From assembly GCA_944390725.1 (NCBI GenBank), contig CALXQU010000005.1:1-64000 (forward strand): a DNA stretch of 64,000 bases, written 5' to 3'. Numbering within the stretch: the stretch's first letter is position 1; every line of letters begins with the position of its first letter. This DNA is from an uncultured Spirochaetaceae bacterium (GTDB taxonomy: Bacteria > Spirochaetota > Spirochaetia > Sphaerochaetales > Sphaerochaetaceae). The notes below the pieces were generated by a model. The model was given only the letters and a program-made list of their open reading frames with translations, was not told the origin of the DNA and made no database searches. Shown here piece by piece: positions 41,988 to 51,026 of the stretch. Position numbers and translations under genes: made by a program.

Positions 41988-42379
41988 ACATCCCCCATCA
42001 GCGCCGCACGGAAGCGGTCCGGTATCAGGCAGGGCCTGCCGGTAGCGGAATCGATGAAGGCGAACCTGACAGACAGGTCGGCAAGGAGCCTGTCGCCTGT
42101 ATAGATCCTCTGCAGCACATAAGCCGAGAAGCGCTGCGTCTCCCCGGCCTCGCTCCTGACGACGATCTCATCATCGAGATGCGCAGGGCTGTAGTAGCTT
42201 ATATCGATATGGGTGACTACCGGGATGATCCCCGCACCGCTTGCCACCGTTTCGGGATTATACCTGAGCAGGATCTCCGACCGGGCATGCTCGGCCCAGT
42301 CGAAGTATGCCTTGTGGTATGCGATCCCTTCGCTGTCGGTATCGGAGTAGTACACCCGTTCCTGATGCTCGAATGCCAA
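41984..42379 (-). CDS. YbgC-like acyl-CoA thioesterase (4HBT), copy 2
   Basis: 131-residue hotdog thioesterase with VYYSDTDSEGIAYHKAYFDWAEHARSE as active site. It starts right after lysA (one base apart) and overlaps copy 1. The two copies are diverged in the second half (ISYYSPAHLDDEIVV versus ISYRSPGHLGDIVTV), so this is an old tandem duplication. Confidence 0.85.
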   Translation of the reverse strand: MAFEHQERVYYSDTDSEGIAYHKAYFDWAEHARSEILLRYNPETVASGAGIIPVVTHIDISYYSPAHLDDEIVVRSEAGETQRFSAYVLQRIYTGDRLLADLSVRFAFIDSATGRPCLIPDRFRAALMGDV

Positions 42380-42380
42380 T

Positions 42381-43640
42381 TCAGACCTCCTCGGGGCATG
42401 GCAGCTGGGTGGCGAGGTAATCGTCTATCGTCTCCGCGCGCCTGATGCAGAGGACCCTGCCGCCTTCCTCCAGCAGATATTCCGCATGCCTCAGCTTCGC
42501 ATTGTAGCTGAATCCCATCGAATGTCCATGGGCACCGGTATCATGGATGGCGAGGATATCACCCTTAGAGATTTCCGGCAGCTTCCTGTCGATAGCGAAC
42601 TTGTCGTTGTTCTCGCACAGCGAGCCCGTCACGTCGTAGACATGGCATGGCGCCTCATCCTCCTTGCCCACCACCGTGATATGGTGATAGGCGCCATAGA
42701 GCGCCGGGCGCATGAGGTCGGCCATGCAGGCATCCAGCCCGGCATAGTCCTTGTACTTATGGGCGACATGGCGCACGCGCGAGATAAGCCAGCCATAGGG
42801 GCCTGTGATGCAGCGTCCGCACTCGAATGAGATGCGCACGGGACCGAGCCCCTTCTCCTCAATCATCTCCCTGTACAGCGACTGGATATCACGGCCGAGG
42901 CTAGCGAAGGAGATGGGCTCGTCCTCGGGCCTGTACGGTATGCCGATGCCGCCGCCGAGGTCGACCTGCTCGATGCCGATGCCAAGCCTGCCATGTATTT
43001 CCCCGACAAGGGAGAACAGCATCCTGGCAGTCTCCACGATATAGCCTTCATTGAGCTCGTTAGATGCCACCATCGTATGGAGCATGAAGTGCTTAACGCC
43101 GTTGTCCCTCGCTATGCGGTAGCAGTCGAGGAGCTGGTCCCTGGTGACGCCGTACTTCGCCTCCACGGGATTGCCGATGATGGCATTGCCCGTGCGTTCA
43201 GGTCCTGGATTGAAGCGGAAGGAGATCGTCTCCGGCAGCCTGCCGCAGACACGGATGACATCATCGATATGCGTTATGTCATCGAGGTTGAGGACCGCCC
43301 CCATCCTGAACGCCTCCGCGAACTCCTCATCCGGGGTATCATTGGATGTGAACATGATCCTGGAAGCGGGGATTCCCGCATCCCTGGCGATGACAAGCTC
43401 GGGAAGCGATGAGCAGTCGGCGCCGAAGCCGAGCCTGCCGAGCATCCTCACGATATTGATATTAGGCAGCGCCTTGACGGCGAAGTAGTTGATGAATCCA
43501 GGCGCCCACGAGAAGGCAGCGGCAAGGCTCTCCGCATTCCTGCGTATCCCGGGGCCATCGTAGATATGGAACGGGGTGCCAAGCCTCCCTGCGAGCGCTA
43601 TCAGCTCATCAGACGGAAGGGGAAGCCTTTTCTCAGACAT
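42381..43640 (-). CDS. lysA: Diaminopimelate decarboxylase
   Basis: 419-residue PLP fold-III decarboxylase, last step of lysine synthesis. The PLP lysine is in NYFAVKALPN (about 50). HXGS-type substitutes (FMLHTMVAS), GGGIGIPYRPED and the active ECGRCITGPYG and SLCENNDKF motifs follow. The start codon lies within the end of dapL (8-base overlap). Products feed lysine and peptidoglycan. This LysA is of the family with a C-terminal beta domain. Some related enzymes act on ornithine, but the dap gene context supports DAP. Confidence 0.9.
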   Translation of the reverse strand: MSEKRLPLPSDELIALAGRLGTPFHIYDGPGIRRNAESLAAAFSWAPGFINYFAVKALPNINIVRMLGRLGFGADCSSLPELVIARDAGIPASRIMFTSNDTPDEEFAEAFRMGAVLNLDDITHIDDVIRVCGRLPETISFRFNPGPERTGNAIIGNPVEAKYGVTRDQLLDCYRIARDNGVKHFMLHTMVASNELNEGYIVETARMLFSLVGEIHGRLGIGIEQVDLGGGIGIPYRPEDEPISFASLGRDIQSLYREMIEEKGLGPVRISFECGRCITGPYGWLISRVRHVAHKYKDYAGLDACMADLMRPALYGAYHHITVVGKEDEAPCHVYDVTGSLCENNDKFAIDRKLPEISKGDILAIHDTGAHGHSMGFSYNAKLRHAEYLLEEGGRVLCIRRAETIDDYLATQLPCPEEV

Positions 43641-44865
43641 GGAGGTTCTCCTTTATCGAGGCGATGGCTGCCTCCACATCCTCGCGGTGGCCGTAGGCGG
43701 AGACGCGGACATAGCCCTCGCCGGCAGCGCCGAAGCCGGAACCGGGCGTGACGACGACATGGGCCTTATCAAGGAGGAAGTCGAAGAACTCCCAGCTTGA
43801 CATGCCGCCAGGGCATGCTGCCCACACATACGGGCTGTCCACCCCGCCATAGCAGGTAAGCCCTATCGACTCCAGGCCCGACCTGATTATCCTGGCATTG
43901 CCCTTATAGTAATCCACCAGCGAGAGGCATGCAGCCCTGCCCTCATCGCTGAGGGCCGCAAGGCCGCCGGCCTGCGCGATGTTCGACGCGCCATTGAAGA
44001 AGGTTGTCTGCCGCCTGTTCCAGAGGCGGTGGACAGTCCCGGCAGGGGCATTATCGCAGGAGAGCGTCTCAGGGACTATCGTCCAGCCAAGGCGCACTCC
44101 GGTGAAGCCGGCGTTCTTGGAAAACGAATTGATCTCGATCGCGCACTTCTCCGCGCCTTCGATCTCATAGATCGAATGGGGGATGCCCTCTGTCTCGATA
44201 TACTCGGAATAGGCCGCATCGAATATGATGATGGCCCTCTCCTCCAGCGCGTAGTCGACGAAGGAGCGCAGCTGCTCCCTGGTCGCGACGGCACCGGTGG
44301 GATTGTTGGGGAAGCAGAGGTAGACAAGGTCCGCATGGGCCTTGGGCGGCTGCGCGACGAATCCGTTGGCCGCGGTCCCCGGCATATAGATGATGCCGCC
44401 ATAGCTGCCGGTTCCCTCATCATAGCTGCCCGTATGGCCGCCGGCTACATTCGAATCGACATATACGGGATAAGCAGGGTCCTGCACGGCGACGATGCTG
44501 CCGGCGCTGAAGATCGACTGTATATTGGCGGCATCGCTCTTGGCCCCGTCGGAGACGAAGAAAGCCGAGAGCGGAAGGTCGACGCCATAGCGCGAGCGGT
44601 AGGAATCGGCAAGCGCCTGGCGCAGGGGCGTATCGCCCTGCTCATCGCCGTAGCCGGTATATGTGGCCCTGTCGGCAAGCATGTCGAGCTTATGCTTCAT
44701 CGCATCGACAAGCACCTCCGGAAGCGCCTCTGTCGTATTGCCGATGCCCAGCCGCATGAGCCTGGCATCAGGATTCCTCTCCTGCCATGCCCTTGTGCGC
44801 CTGGCGATCTCCGGGAAGAGATACCCGGAGGCAAGGCGCAGGAAATCCTCGTTCACCCTAGCCAT
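43633..44865 (-). CDS. dapL: LL-diaminopimelate aminotransferase
   Basis: 410-residue class I/II PLP aminotransferase that makes LL-DAP directly from tetrahydrodipicolinate. It starts RVNEDFLRLASGYLFPEIARR as DapL does. GIGNTTEALP, SDGAKSDAANIQ, YPVYVDSNV and the PLP-Lys motif EINSFSKNAGFTG are present. Use of DapL instead of the succinylase route is typical of spirochaetes, chlamydiae and some anaerobes. The start overlaps the dapA stop (TGATG). Confidence 0.93.
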   Translation of the reverse strand: MARVNEDFLRLASGYLFPEIARRTRAWQERNPDARLMRLGIGNTTEALPEVLVDAMKHKLDMLADRATYTGYGDEQGDTPLRQALADSYRSRYGVDLPLSAFFVSDGAKSDAANIQSIFSAGSIVAVQDPAYPVYVDSNVAGGHTGSYDEGTGSYGGIIYMPGTAANGFVAQPPKAHADLVYLCFPNNPTGAVATREQLRSFVDYALEERAIIIFDAAYSEYIETEGIPHSIYEIEGAEKCAIEINSFSKNAGFTGVRLGWTIVPETLSCDNAPAGTVHRLWNRRQTTFFNGASNIAQAGGLAALSDEGRAACLSLVDYYKGNARIIRSGLESIGLTCYGGVDSPYVWAACPGGMSSWEFFDFLLDKAHVVVTPGSGFGAAGEGYVRVSAYGHREDVEAAIASIKENLHV

Positions 44866-45773
44866 CAGATCCTGCCCTCCTTCCTGTCATCCATCATCTT
44901 CCCCACTACCGAGAGAAGCTGGCTCCTGTGCTCCTCAGACTCCAGCTGGCAGAGCGGAAGCCTGAATATCTCGCGGCACCAGCCCTGGCTGGCCATCGCG
45001 GTCTTTATCGGAATCGGATTGGTCTCTATGAAGCATGCCTTGAAGAAGGCGGAGAACCAGCTGTTGAGCCTTTCCGCTTCCTCCATCCTGCCATCAAGGG
45101 CCGCATGGACCATCTCCGCCATCTCATGCGGGAAGAGGTTCGAGGCGACGGAGATGACGCCATCCCCGCCCATGCCTATCAGGTCGAGGGCGAGATTGTC
45201 ATCGCCGGAAAGCACCGAGAAGCCCTCGCGCCTCCTGCCGATGACATCCCTCATCTGCCCCCGGTCGCCGCTCGCTTCCTTCACCGCGATGATATTGCCG
45301 CAGTCCGACATCAGCCTCTCCAGGGTCTGCGTCTCGAGATTCACCCCCGTCCTGCCCTTGATGTTGTAGAGGATGCATGGGATATTCACCGAATCGGCTA
45401 TGGCGCGGAAATGGAGGTAGAGCCCCTTCTGCGTCGGCTTGTTGTAGTACGGATTGACGAGTAGGACGGCATCAGCCCCCGCATCCTCGGCATGCTGGGA
45501 AAGCCTGATGGCCTCCGTCGTGGCATTGGAGCCGGTACCTGCGATCACGGGTACCCTGCCGCGCGCGAGCTTGATAGTCTGCTTGATCACCCTGTCATGC
45601 TCCTCATGCGACAGGGTCGGGCTCTCACCCGTGGTCCCGCATGGCACGAGGCCATCGATGCCAGACTCGATCTGGAAGTCGATTAACCGCTCCAGCGCTA
45701 TGTAATCCACTGTCCCGATATCCGTAAACGGGGTTATCAGTGCCGTATGCACTCCCCTGAACCTGCTTTCCAT
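44865..45773 (-). CDS. dapA: 4-hydroxy-tetrahydrodipicolinate synthase
   Basis: 302-residue class I aldolase. FRGVHTALITPF opens it, then GTTGESPTLS, NPYYNKPTQKGLYLHF and the Schiff-base Lys in IIAVKEASGD. It condenses pyruvate with aspartate semialdehyde. Three successive ATGs occur (45779, 45776, 45773). The last has the best distance from GGAGGG. The start region overlaps dapB's stop. Confidence 0.95.
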   Translation of the reverse strand: MESRFRGVHTALITPFTDIGTVDYIALERLIDFQIESGIDGLVPCGTTGESPTLSHEEHDRVIKQTIKLARGRVPVIAGTGSNATTEAIRLSQHAEDAGADAVLLVNPYYNKPTQKGLYLHFRAIADSVNIPCILYNIKGRTGVNLETQTLERLMSDCGNIIAVKEASGDRGQMRDVIGRRREGFSVLSGDDNLALDLIGMGGDGVISVASNLFPHEMAEMVHAALDGRMEEAERLNSWFSAFFKACFIETNPIPIKTAMASQGWCREIFRLPLCQLESEEHRSQLLSVVGKMMDDRKEGRI

Positions 45774-45775
45774 CA

Positions 45776-46537
45776 TCATCCCTCCAGAAGATCAGAAATG
45801 AAGTCATCCATCGTATATATACCAGGCTGCTTGCCCATGATCCAGCGGGCAGCCCGCACGGCTCCCTTCGCGAACCCTGCCCGGGAACGCGCGCGATGCT
45901 CAAGCACGATCGTATCCTCAGGGCTGTCTATCGTTATCGTATGGGTGCCAGGCTCGCTTCCGACGCGCATGGAGACAAGCTGGAGGGCATCCCTGGCGAT
46001 CTTGCCATCAGGATTGCCTACAATGGTCCCCGTCTTGCGGCTGACAGTGCCGAGGATCTTGTCGGCAAGCATCAGCAGCGTGCCGGAAGGCGCATCGGCC
46101 TTCTCCCTGTGATGGATCTCCGACAGCGCTATATCATAGGAATCGGCCTTATCCACAAGCTCCCCTGCCCTCTCCGCCAGGCGCAGGAACATAGCGACGC
46201 CGATGGAGAAGTTGCCTGAATAGATGATGCGCGCGCCAAGCGAGCGCAGCTCCCCTTCAAGCCCCTCAAGCTCCGTATACCATCCTGTCGTGCCGATGAC
46301 GGAGGGGATGCCCATCCTGGCATAGAACAGCGCATTCCCGGCAACGCTGGCCGCCACGGAGAAATCGATGACGACATCAGCATCCTTGAGCGAATCCTCA
46401 TCGACCCTGAGCGCGGTGACCTCCTTGCCAGGCGACCATGGATCTATCACAGCAGTGACGCTGGCATCCCTCATCTCCTGGATGGCATCATAGACCATAT
46501 GGCCCATCCTTCCGTATCCGACGATAGCTACTCTCAT
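45776..46537 (-). CDS. dapB: 4-hydroxy-tetrahydrodipicolinate reductase
   Basis: 253-residue reductase, first gene of the operon (dapB-dapA-dapL-lysA-two thioesterases). The Rossmann motif VAIVGYGRMGHMV is at the N-terminus. GTTGWY, SGNFSIGVAMFL and the substrate motif EIHHREKADAPSGT follow. The promoter should lie in the 78-bp gap before it. A good -35/-10 pair is not obvious there. Confidence 0.95.
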   Translation of the reverse strand: MRVAIVGYGRMGHMVYDAIQEMRDASVTAVIDPWSPGKEVTALRVDEDSLKDADVVIDFSVAASVAGNALFYARMGIPSVIGTTGWYTELEGLEGELRSLGARIIYSGNFSIGVAMFLRLAERAGELVDKADSYDIALSEIHHREKADAPSGTLLMLADKILGTVSRKTGTIVGNPDGKIARDALQLVSMRVGSEPGTHTITIDSPEDTIVLEHRARSRAGFAKGAVRAARWIMGKQPGIYTMDDFISDLLEG

Positions 46538-46615
46538 TTTCCCTCCAACGGAGAGAAAGATAGCAGGATCGGCATATGCTTGTCTATAATTTAACAGAAT
46601 GTTTTTTCTATAACA

Positions 46616-48847
46616 CTATTTCCTATTCTTCGACCTATTCTGGCTCCGTTCCTGGCTGAGGCGGAAGAAATCGGCCATCGTGCCGCCGCTGAAGTCCGAC
46701 GAGGTGAAGCTGCTCTGCCGCGGCCTCCTCTCCTCATCGCCCCTCCTGTCGCGTTTATACGCATGCTTGGACTCCCTGACGACGACTGTCTTCGTCTCGT
46801 ACACCGCCTTGGGCATGCTCACCTTGCCCTTCCTGCTGATGACAACCTTGACCTTGCCATCGGGTGAGTTGGAGACCTTCTTCACGGCAGGCGCACCGGT
46901 ATCGACCCTGACCTTCACGTCCTTCTCCTCATACTGGCATGAGAGCTTCTGGCAGATGTAGTGGACCGACCCATCGGCATCGGCTGCCTTCATCATATCG
47001 GAATGGCAGTACGGGCACTTCCTCGTCTCCTTGAAGCGCGGGGCGAACACCTTATCGCTGATGCTGACCTCCCTGACAAGGTCGCCAGCCATCTTCTTTA
47101 TATCCCTGATGAAGGCATCAGGGTCCTCCTTGCCCTTGCCGATGCGCTCGAGCCTGCCTTCCCAGACGCCCGTAAGCTCAGGGGAGCGCAGCACCTCGGG
47201 AGCCAGGCGCACGACCTCGCGCCCCTTGGCTGTGGGGATGAAGTACTTCCCTTCCCTCTCTATGTACCTGTTCTGCACGAGCTTCTCAATCATATCGGCA
47301 CGGGTGGCGGGCGTTCCCAGCCCATTGCCCAGATTGGCCTTGAGCGAGCTGTCCTCGACGAACCTGCCCGCATGCTCCATAGCCGAAAGCAGCGTGGCAT
47401 CGGTATACCTTTCCGGAGGGTTGGTCACGTTCTTGCGCACCTTCACGGAGGAGAGGGTGACCTCATCGCCTTCATGCATCCTCATCAGCGCGAAATTGCT
47501 CTCGCCATCATCGAGCACCGCCGCGGCGCTCCTGATGCCTGCGCTCTCGGCTACCGACCTGTAGCCCTTCCTGACGGGCACGGTGAGGCGCGTGCGGAAT
47601 ATCCTGCCCTCCACATCGATCTCCGCCGTAGTCGTCCTATACAGGTAATCCTCGCCGATGACCTCAAGGAACCTGAGGGCTATCAGCTGCCAGAGGCGCT
47701 GCTCATCGGCAGAGAGCCTGTCGAGCCTCACGGGCTCTTCCGTAGGTATGATGGCATGGTGGTCGGAGACCAGCGCATCGCTGACGAATCTCGGATTGTC
47801 GCTGCGGAATCCGGAGAGCATGTACTCATCGCACTGCCTTGAGAAGAGCGTCCCAGAGATGGCCTTTATCCTGTCGCCGAGGGTCGGCACCACATCCTGC
47901 GGGATATACCTGGAATCGGTCCTCGGGTAGGTCACGACCTTATGGACCTCATAGAGCCTCTGCAGCGTATCAAGCGTCTCCTTGGCCGAGAAGCCAAGCA
48001 TGATGTTCGCGTCCCTCTGCAGCTCTGTCAGGTCATAGGCCTGCGGCACGGGATCGGCCTTCTCCTCGCTCACGAGCGACTTCACCGTCCCCTTCCGGTC
48101 CTTCCACGATGCGAACTCATCGGCAAGGGCATCATCGGTGAATCTCACGGTATTCGCCTCAGGATAGTACGATGCCGCGAAGAGGGAGAAATCGCCGCGG
48201 GCCGAGTAATAGTACTTGCCCTCGAAGGCCTCTATCTCATCCTCGCGCGCGGTCATCAGCGCCAGGGTCGGCGTCTGCACGCGGCCGGCGGATAGCTTCG
48301 CATCGTAATGGCACGTAAGCGCCCTGGTGACATTCATGCCGACATACCAGTCCGCTGCGGCGCGGCACTCTGCCGCATGGTAGAGATTGTCATACTCCCC
48401 TGCCGGGCGGAGGGAGGCGAAGCCCTCCCTGATGGCCTTCTCCGTCTGCGAGGAGATCCACAGCCTCTCGCATGGCCCGCTGTACCCTGCCAGCTTGAGG
48501 ATCCAGCGGGCGACAAGCTCGCCTTCCCTGCCGGCATCGGTGGCGATGACGACCGATGAGATATCGCTGCGGCCGAGAAGCGATGCGATGACATCGAACT
48601 GCTCCCTGCTATCCTCGATGACCTCCTGGTCCAGGTGCTCCGGAAGCATCGGCAGGTCCTTCATCGACCAGCGCTTATAGCTTTCCGAGTAATGCTGGGG
48701 CTCGGCCAGCTCGACGAGATGGCCCAGTGCCCATGTGACTATATATTCAGGGCCTTCGGTATAGCCCTTCTCCCTGATCGTGCTCCCAAGCGTGCGGGCA
48801 ATCTCGCGCCCCACTGACGGTTTTTCGGCGATAACGAGTTTTTTCAT
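46616..48847 (-). CDS. topB: DNA topoisomerase III
   Basis: 743-residue type IA topoisomerase. Toprim: VIAEKPSVG (about 5-13) and DAGREGE (about 106-112). SAGRVQTPTLAL is present, and the nucleophile Tyr is in VVTYPRTDSRY. A C-terminal zinc-binding CPYC...C...C motif (about 625-660) and a basic Ser/Arg-rich tail end it. It resolves interlinked DNA. It is transcribed divergently from a MATE gene over only 47 bp. A -10 (TATTAT) ends 8 bases before the ATG, so the mRNA may be leaderless. Confidence 0.95.
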   Translation of the reverse strand: MKKLVIAEKPSVGREIARTLGSTIREKGYTEGPEYIVTWALGHLVELAEPQHYSESYKRWSMKDLPMLPEHLDQEVIEDSREQFDVIASLLGRSDISSVVIATDAGREGELVARWILKLAGYSGPCERLWISSQTEKAIREGFASLRPAGEYDNLYHAAECRAAADWYVGMNVTRALTCHYDAKLSAGRVQTPTLALMTAREDEIEAFEGKYYYSARGDFSLFAASYYPEANTVRFTDDALADEFASWKDRKGTVKSLVSEEKADPVPQAYDLTELQRDANIMLGFSAKETLDTLQRLYEVHKVVTYPRTDSRYIPQDVVPTLGDRIKAISGTLFSRQCDEYMLSGFRSDNPRFVSDALVSDHHAIIPTEEPVRLDRLSADEQRLWQLIALRFLEVIGEDYLYRTTTAEIDVEGRIFRTRLTVPVRKGYRSVAESAGIRSAAAVLDDGESNFALMRMHEGDEVTLSSVKVRKNVTNPPERYTDATLLSAMEHAGRFVEDSSLKANLGNGLGTPATRADMIEKLVQNRYIEREGKYFIPTAKGREVVRLAPEVLRSPELTGVWEGRLERIGKGKEDPDAFIRDIKKMAGDLVREVSISDKVFAPRFKETRKCPYCHSDMMKAADADGSVHYICQKLSCQYEEKDVKVRVDTGAPAVKKVSNSPDGKVKVVISRKGKVSMPKAVYETKTVVVRESKHAYKRDRRGDEERRPRQSSFTSSDFSGGTMADFFRLSQERSQNRSKNRK

Positions 48848-48894
48848 ACCCTGCGATAATACCAGAAAGACGGGAAACAGACTATGCTGTACGC
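48848..48894. promoter_or_regulatory. Overlapping divergent promoters, topB / MATE
   Basis: 47 bp between two divergent starts. TATTAT (minus, 48856-48861) serves topB and TATGCT (plus, 48883-48888) serves the exporter. Each -10 ends 6-8 bases before its ATG and no ribosome binding sites fit, suggesting leaderless messages. Confidence 0.5.
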
Positions 48895-50211
48895 ATGAGA
48901 AGGACAGACCTCACATCAGGACCAATCGCATCATCGCTTATGTTCTTTGCCCTGCCCCTGATACTCGGCAACATGCTGCAGACGCTCTACAATGCAGCCG
49001 ATTCCATCATAGTCGGCCATTTCGTCGGTCCCGATGCCCTCGCATCGGTCGGGTCCGCGTATTCGCTGATGACGTTCCTCACCTCGATCATGATAGGGCT
49101 GGCGATGGGCGCAGGCATCTCCTTCTCATACCTCTATGCCCTGAAGGACTGGGCGAAGCTGCGCAGGGCCCTCGCGATATCATTCGCATTCATAGCTTTC
49201 GTGACAGCTGTCCTCACCGCCGCATCGATAGCATTCACGGACCGAATCCTCCGGCTGCTTGCGGTGCCGGAAAGCCTGATGGGCATGATGAAGGACTACC
49301 TACGGTACATATTCCCAGGGCTGCCTGCCCTCTTCGCCTACAACTACTTCGCAGCAGCCGAGCGCGCGATCGGCAACTCGAAGGTCCCCCTCATATTCAT
49401 GGCCATCTCGGCGGTGATGAACGTCATCCTCGACCTTGTATTCGTGGCGGTCTTCGGCTGGGGAATCGCAGGGGCTGCCATCGCCACTCTCATCTCGCAG
49501 GCTGCGGCAGGCATAGGCATCACGCTCCACACGCTCATCAGCACGCCTGTCCTGCGCTTCTCACTGAAGGATATCGTCCCGGACAGGGCCCTCATCAGGG
49601 AGATAGGCTCGCTTTCCGTCCTCACCGCCCTCCAGCAGTCTGTGATGAACTTCGGCATCCTGATGGTGCAGGGGATCGTGAACTCATTCGGCCCTGCCGT
49701 CATGGCAGCCTTCGCCGCCGGCGTGAAGATCGACAGCCTCGCATACATGCCGCTGCAGGAATTCGGCAACGCATTCGGTACATTCGTCAGCCAGAACAGG
49801 GCCGTGGACAGCAGCAGGGTCAGGCAGGGCGTGAAGGCTGCCTTCATCATCGCCACCATCTTCGGCCTCCTGGTATCCGCGGTAATCTTCATCATCCCTG
49901 ATGCCTTCATGAGGATATTCGTCAGCGGCTCGGAAACCGAGATCATCGCCATCGGCAGGTCATATCTCAGGATAGAGGGTTCGTTCTATATCCTGATAGG
50001 CTACCTCTTCCTCTTCTATGCCATCTTCAGGGGCTTCAAGGAACCATCCATCTCGCTGGTGCTGACAGTCATCAGCCTCGGGCTGAGGGTGCTCCTGGCC
50101 TGGATATTCTCCAGGGCAGTGGGGCCTGCCGGCATCTGGGCCAGCATCCCGATCGGCTGGCTCTGCGCCGATGCCGCCGGCCTCGCCTTCTATGCGCGGA
50201 AGAAGCGATGA
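48895..50211 (+). CDS. MATE-family efflux transporter
   Basis: 438-residue protein with 12 predicted TM helices in two similar halves. FFALPLILGNMLQTLYNAADSIIVGHFVG (about 16-44) is the NorM/DinF-type N-terminal signature. PLQEFGNAFGTFVSQNRA marks the second half. It exports drugs or metabolites in exchange for Na+ or H+. The substrate cannot be told. It is not similar in order to the second MATE gene at 57797, so the two are not a recent duplication. Confidence 0.92.
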   Translation: MRRTDLTSGPIASSLMFFALPLILGNMLQTLYNAADSIIVGHFVGPDALASVGSAYSLMTFLTSIMIGLAMGAGISFSYLYALKDWAKLRRALAISFAFIAFVTAVLTAASIAFTDRILRLLAVPESLMGMMKDYLRYIFPGLPALFAYNYFAAAERAIGNSKVPLIFMAISAVMNVILDLVFVAVFGWGIAGAAIATLISQAAAGIGITLHTLISTPVLRFSLKDIVPDRALIREIGSLSVLTALQQSVMNFGILMVQGIVNSFGPAVMAAFAAGVKIDSLAYMPLQEFGNAFGTFVSQNRAVDSSRVRQGVKAAFIIATIFGLLVSAVIFIIPDAFMRIFVSGSETEIIAIGRSYLRIEGSFYILIGYLFLFYAIFRGFKEPSISLVLTVISLGLRVLLAWIFSRAVGPAGIWASIPIGWLCADAAGLAFYARKKR

Positions 50212-50275
50212 TGGCCTAGTTACCGAAAGCTAACCGGATTTTGCGCCCAGTTTCCCGTTCCAGACCCTGAATCGA

Positions 50276-50304
50276 TTGACTTCCGTATCGGTTCGGCTTA
50301 CATT
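50276..50304 (+). promoter_or_regulatory. Promoter of the ferredoxin gene
   Basis: TTGACT (50276-50281), a 17-bp spacer and TACATT (50299-50304), sigma70-like. The leader of about 37 nt contains AAGGAG. Confidence 0.7.
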
Positions 50305-50347
50305 TATGACACAATCAAATGCTGCTTCAGCGGCGAAGGAGTTCACT

Positions 50348-50515
50348 ATGGCTTACAAGATCACCGATACATGCATCGCTTGCGGAACATGTGCAGGAGA
50401 GTGCCCGGTCAGCGCTATCAGCGAGGGCGATATCTACTCAATCGATCCTGATACATGCATCAGCTGCGGAACATGCGCAAGTGTCTGCCCACAGGGTGCA
50501 ATCGTAGAAGAGTAA
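50348..50515 (+). CDS. 2[4Fe-4S] ferredoxin, clostridial type
   Basis: 55-residue ferredoxin with two CxxCxxCxxxCP motifs (CIACGTCAGECP and CISCGTCASVCP) and short spacer loops. It carries electrons at low potential in anaerobic metabolism. Strong AAGGAG at 7 bases and its own promoter and terminator mark a highly expressed single gene. Confidence 0.96.
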   Translation: MAYKITDTCIACGTCAGECPVSAISEGDIYSIDPDTCISCGTCASVCPQGAIVEE

Positions 50516-50534
50516 GACAGTCTCTTCTCCACTG

Positions 50535-50565
50535 AGGCCGCAACCGGAAGCGGCCTTTTATTTTT
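50535..50565 (+). terminator. Rho-independent terminator of the ferredoxin gene
   Basis: AGGCCGC (50535-50541), a 8-base loop, GCGGCCT (50550-50556), then TTTATTTTT. Confidence 0.88.
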
Positions 50566-50582
50566 GCCTCACCATATCCGCA

Positions 50583-51026
50583 TCACAGGCAGCAAGCCGC
50601 GGCCTCATCGTCAAGGCTCCTCAGATAGCCTGATGACGCATCGCTGAGCCCGACAGCATAGAGCATGCGCATGACAAGGCCGGGCGGGACATCCTTATCG
50701 CAAAGCGAAAGGGCCCTGGCTATCAGCGATTCCTTGAGCTCCCTGGCGGCAGGGCTGTCGCCATCCATATCCGCAAGGTCGTAATCCGCGGTCCTGCCGC
50801 AGGGCATCGCGCAGATGGCGCAGCCCGGCGCGAAGCGCTGCTTCTCCCTGGCGATGCAGTCCATCAGGTATCCTGCCTCCCTTCCGCCTATCTGGCCATC
50901 CCTGATGGAAGCAAGGGTATCGCGGATGAGGCGTGCCGTATCATCTGTGGCGAGCTCGTCATTGCCATCGATTGCGCGTACAAGCCCTATAAGCGCTCCC
51001 AGAAGCATGTCGTTCCCGCTTCTCAC
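50583..51026 (-). CDS. Cysteine-containing helical protein, unrecognised
   Basis: 147-residue protein mostly helical, with CAICAMPCGRTADYD (about 72-86) and a CC near the C-terminus. The C-x2-C-x3-CGRTxDYD pattern suggests metal or Fe-S binding and is loosely like short segments near hydroxylamine-reductase (Hcp) proteins. It overlaps the Fe-S protein gene upstream by 4 bases, so the two act together. No firm family. Its stop is close to the ferredoxin terminator. Confidence 0.6.
   Translation of the reverse strand: MRSGNDMLLGALIGLVRAIDGNDELATDDTARLIRDTLASIRDGQIGGREAGYLMDCIAREKQRFAPGCAICAMPCGRTADYDLADMDGDSPAARELKESLIARALSLCDKDVPPGLVMRMLYAVGLSDASSGYLRSLDDEAAACCL

Noticed and set aside
44029..45369. 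446-codon frame opposite dapL and dapA
   Set aside because: Antisense to two clear enzymes in an operon with tight overlaps. No motifs of its own.
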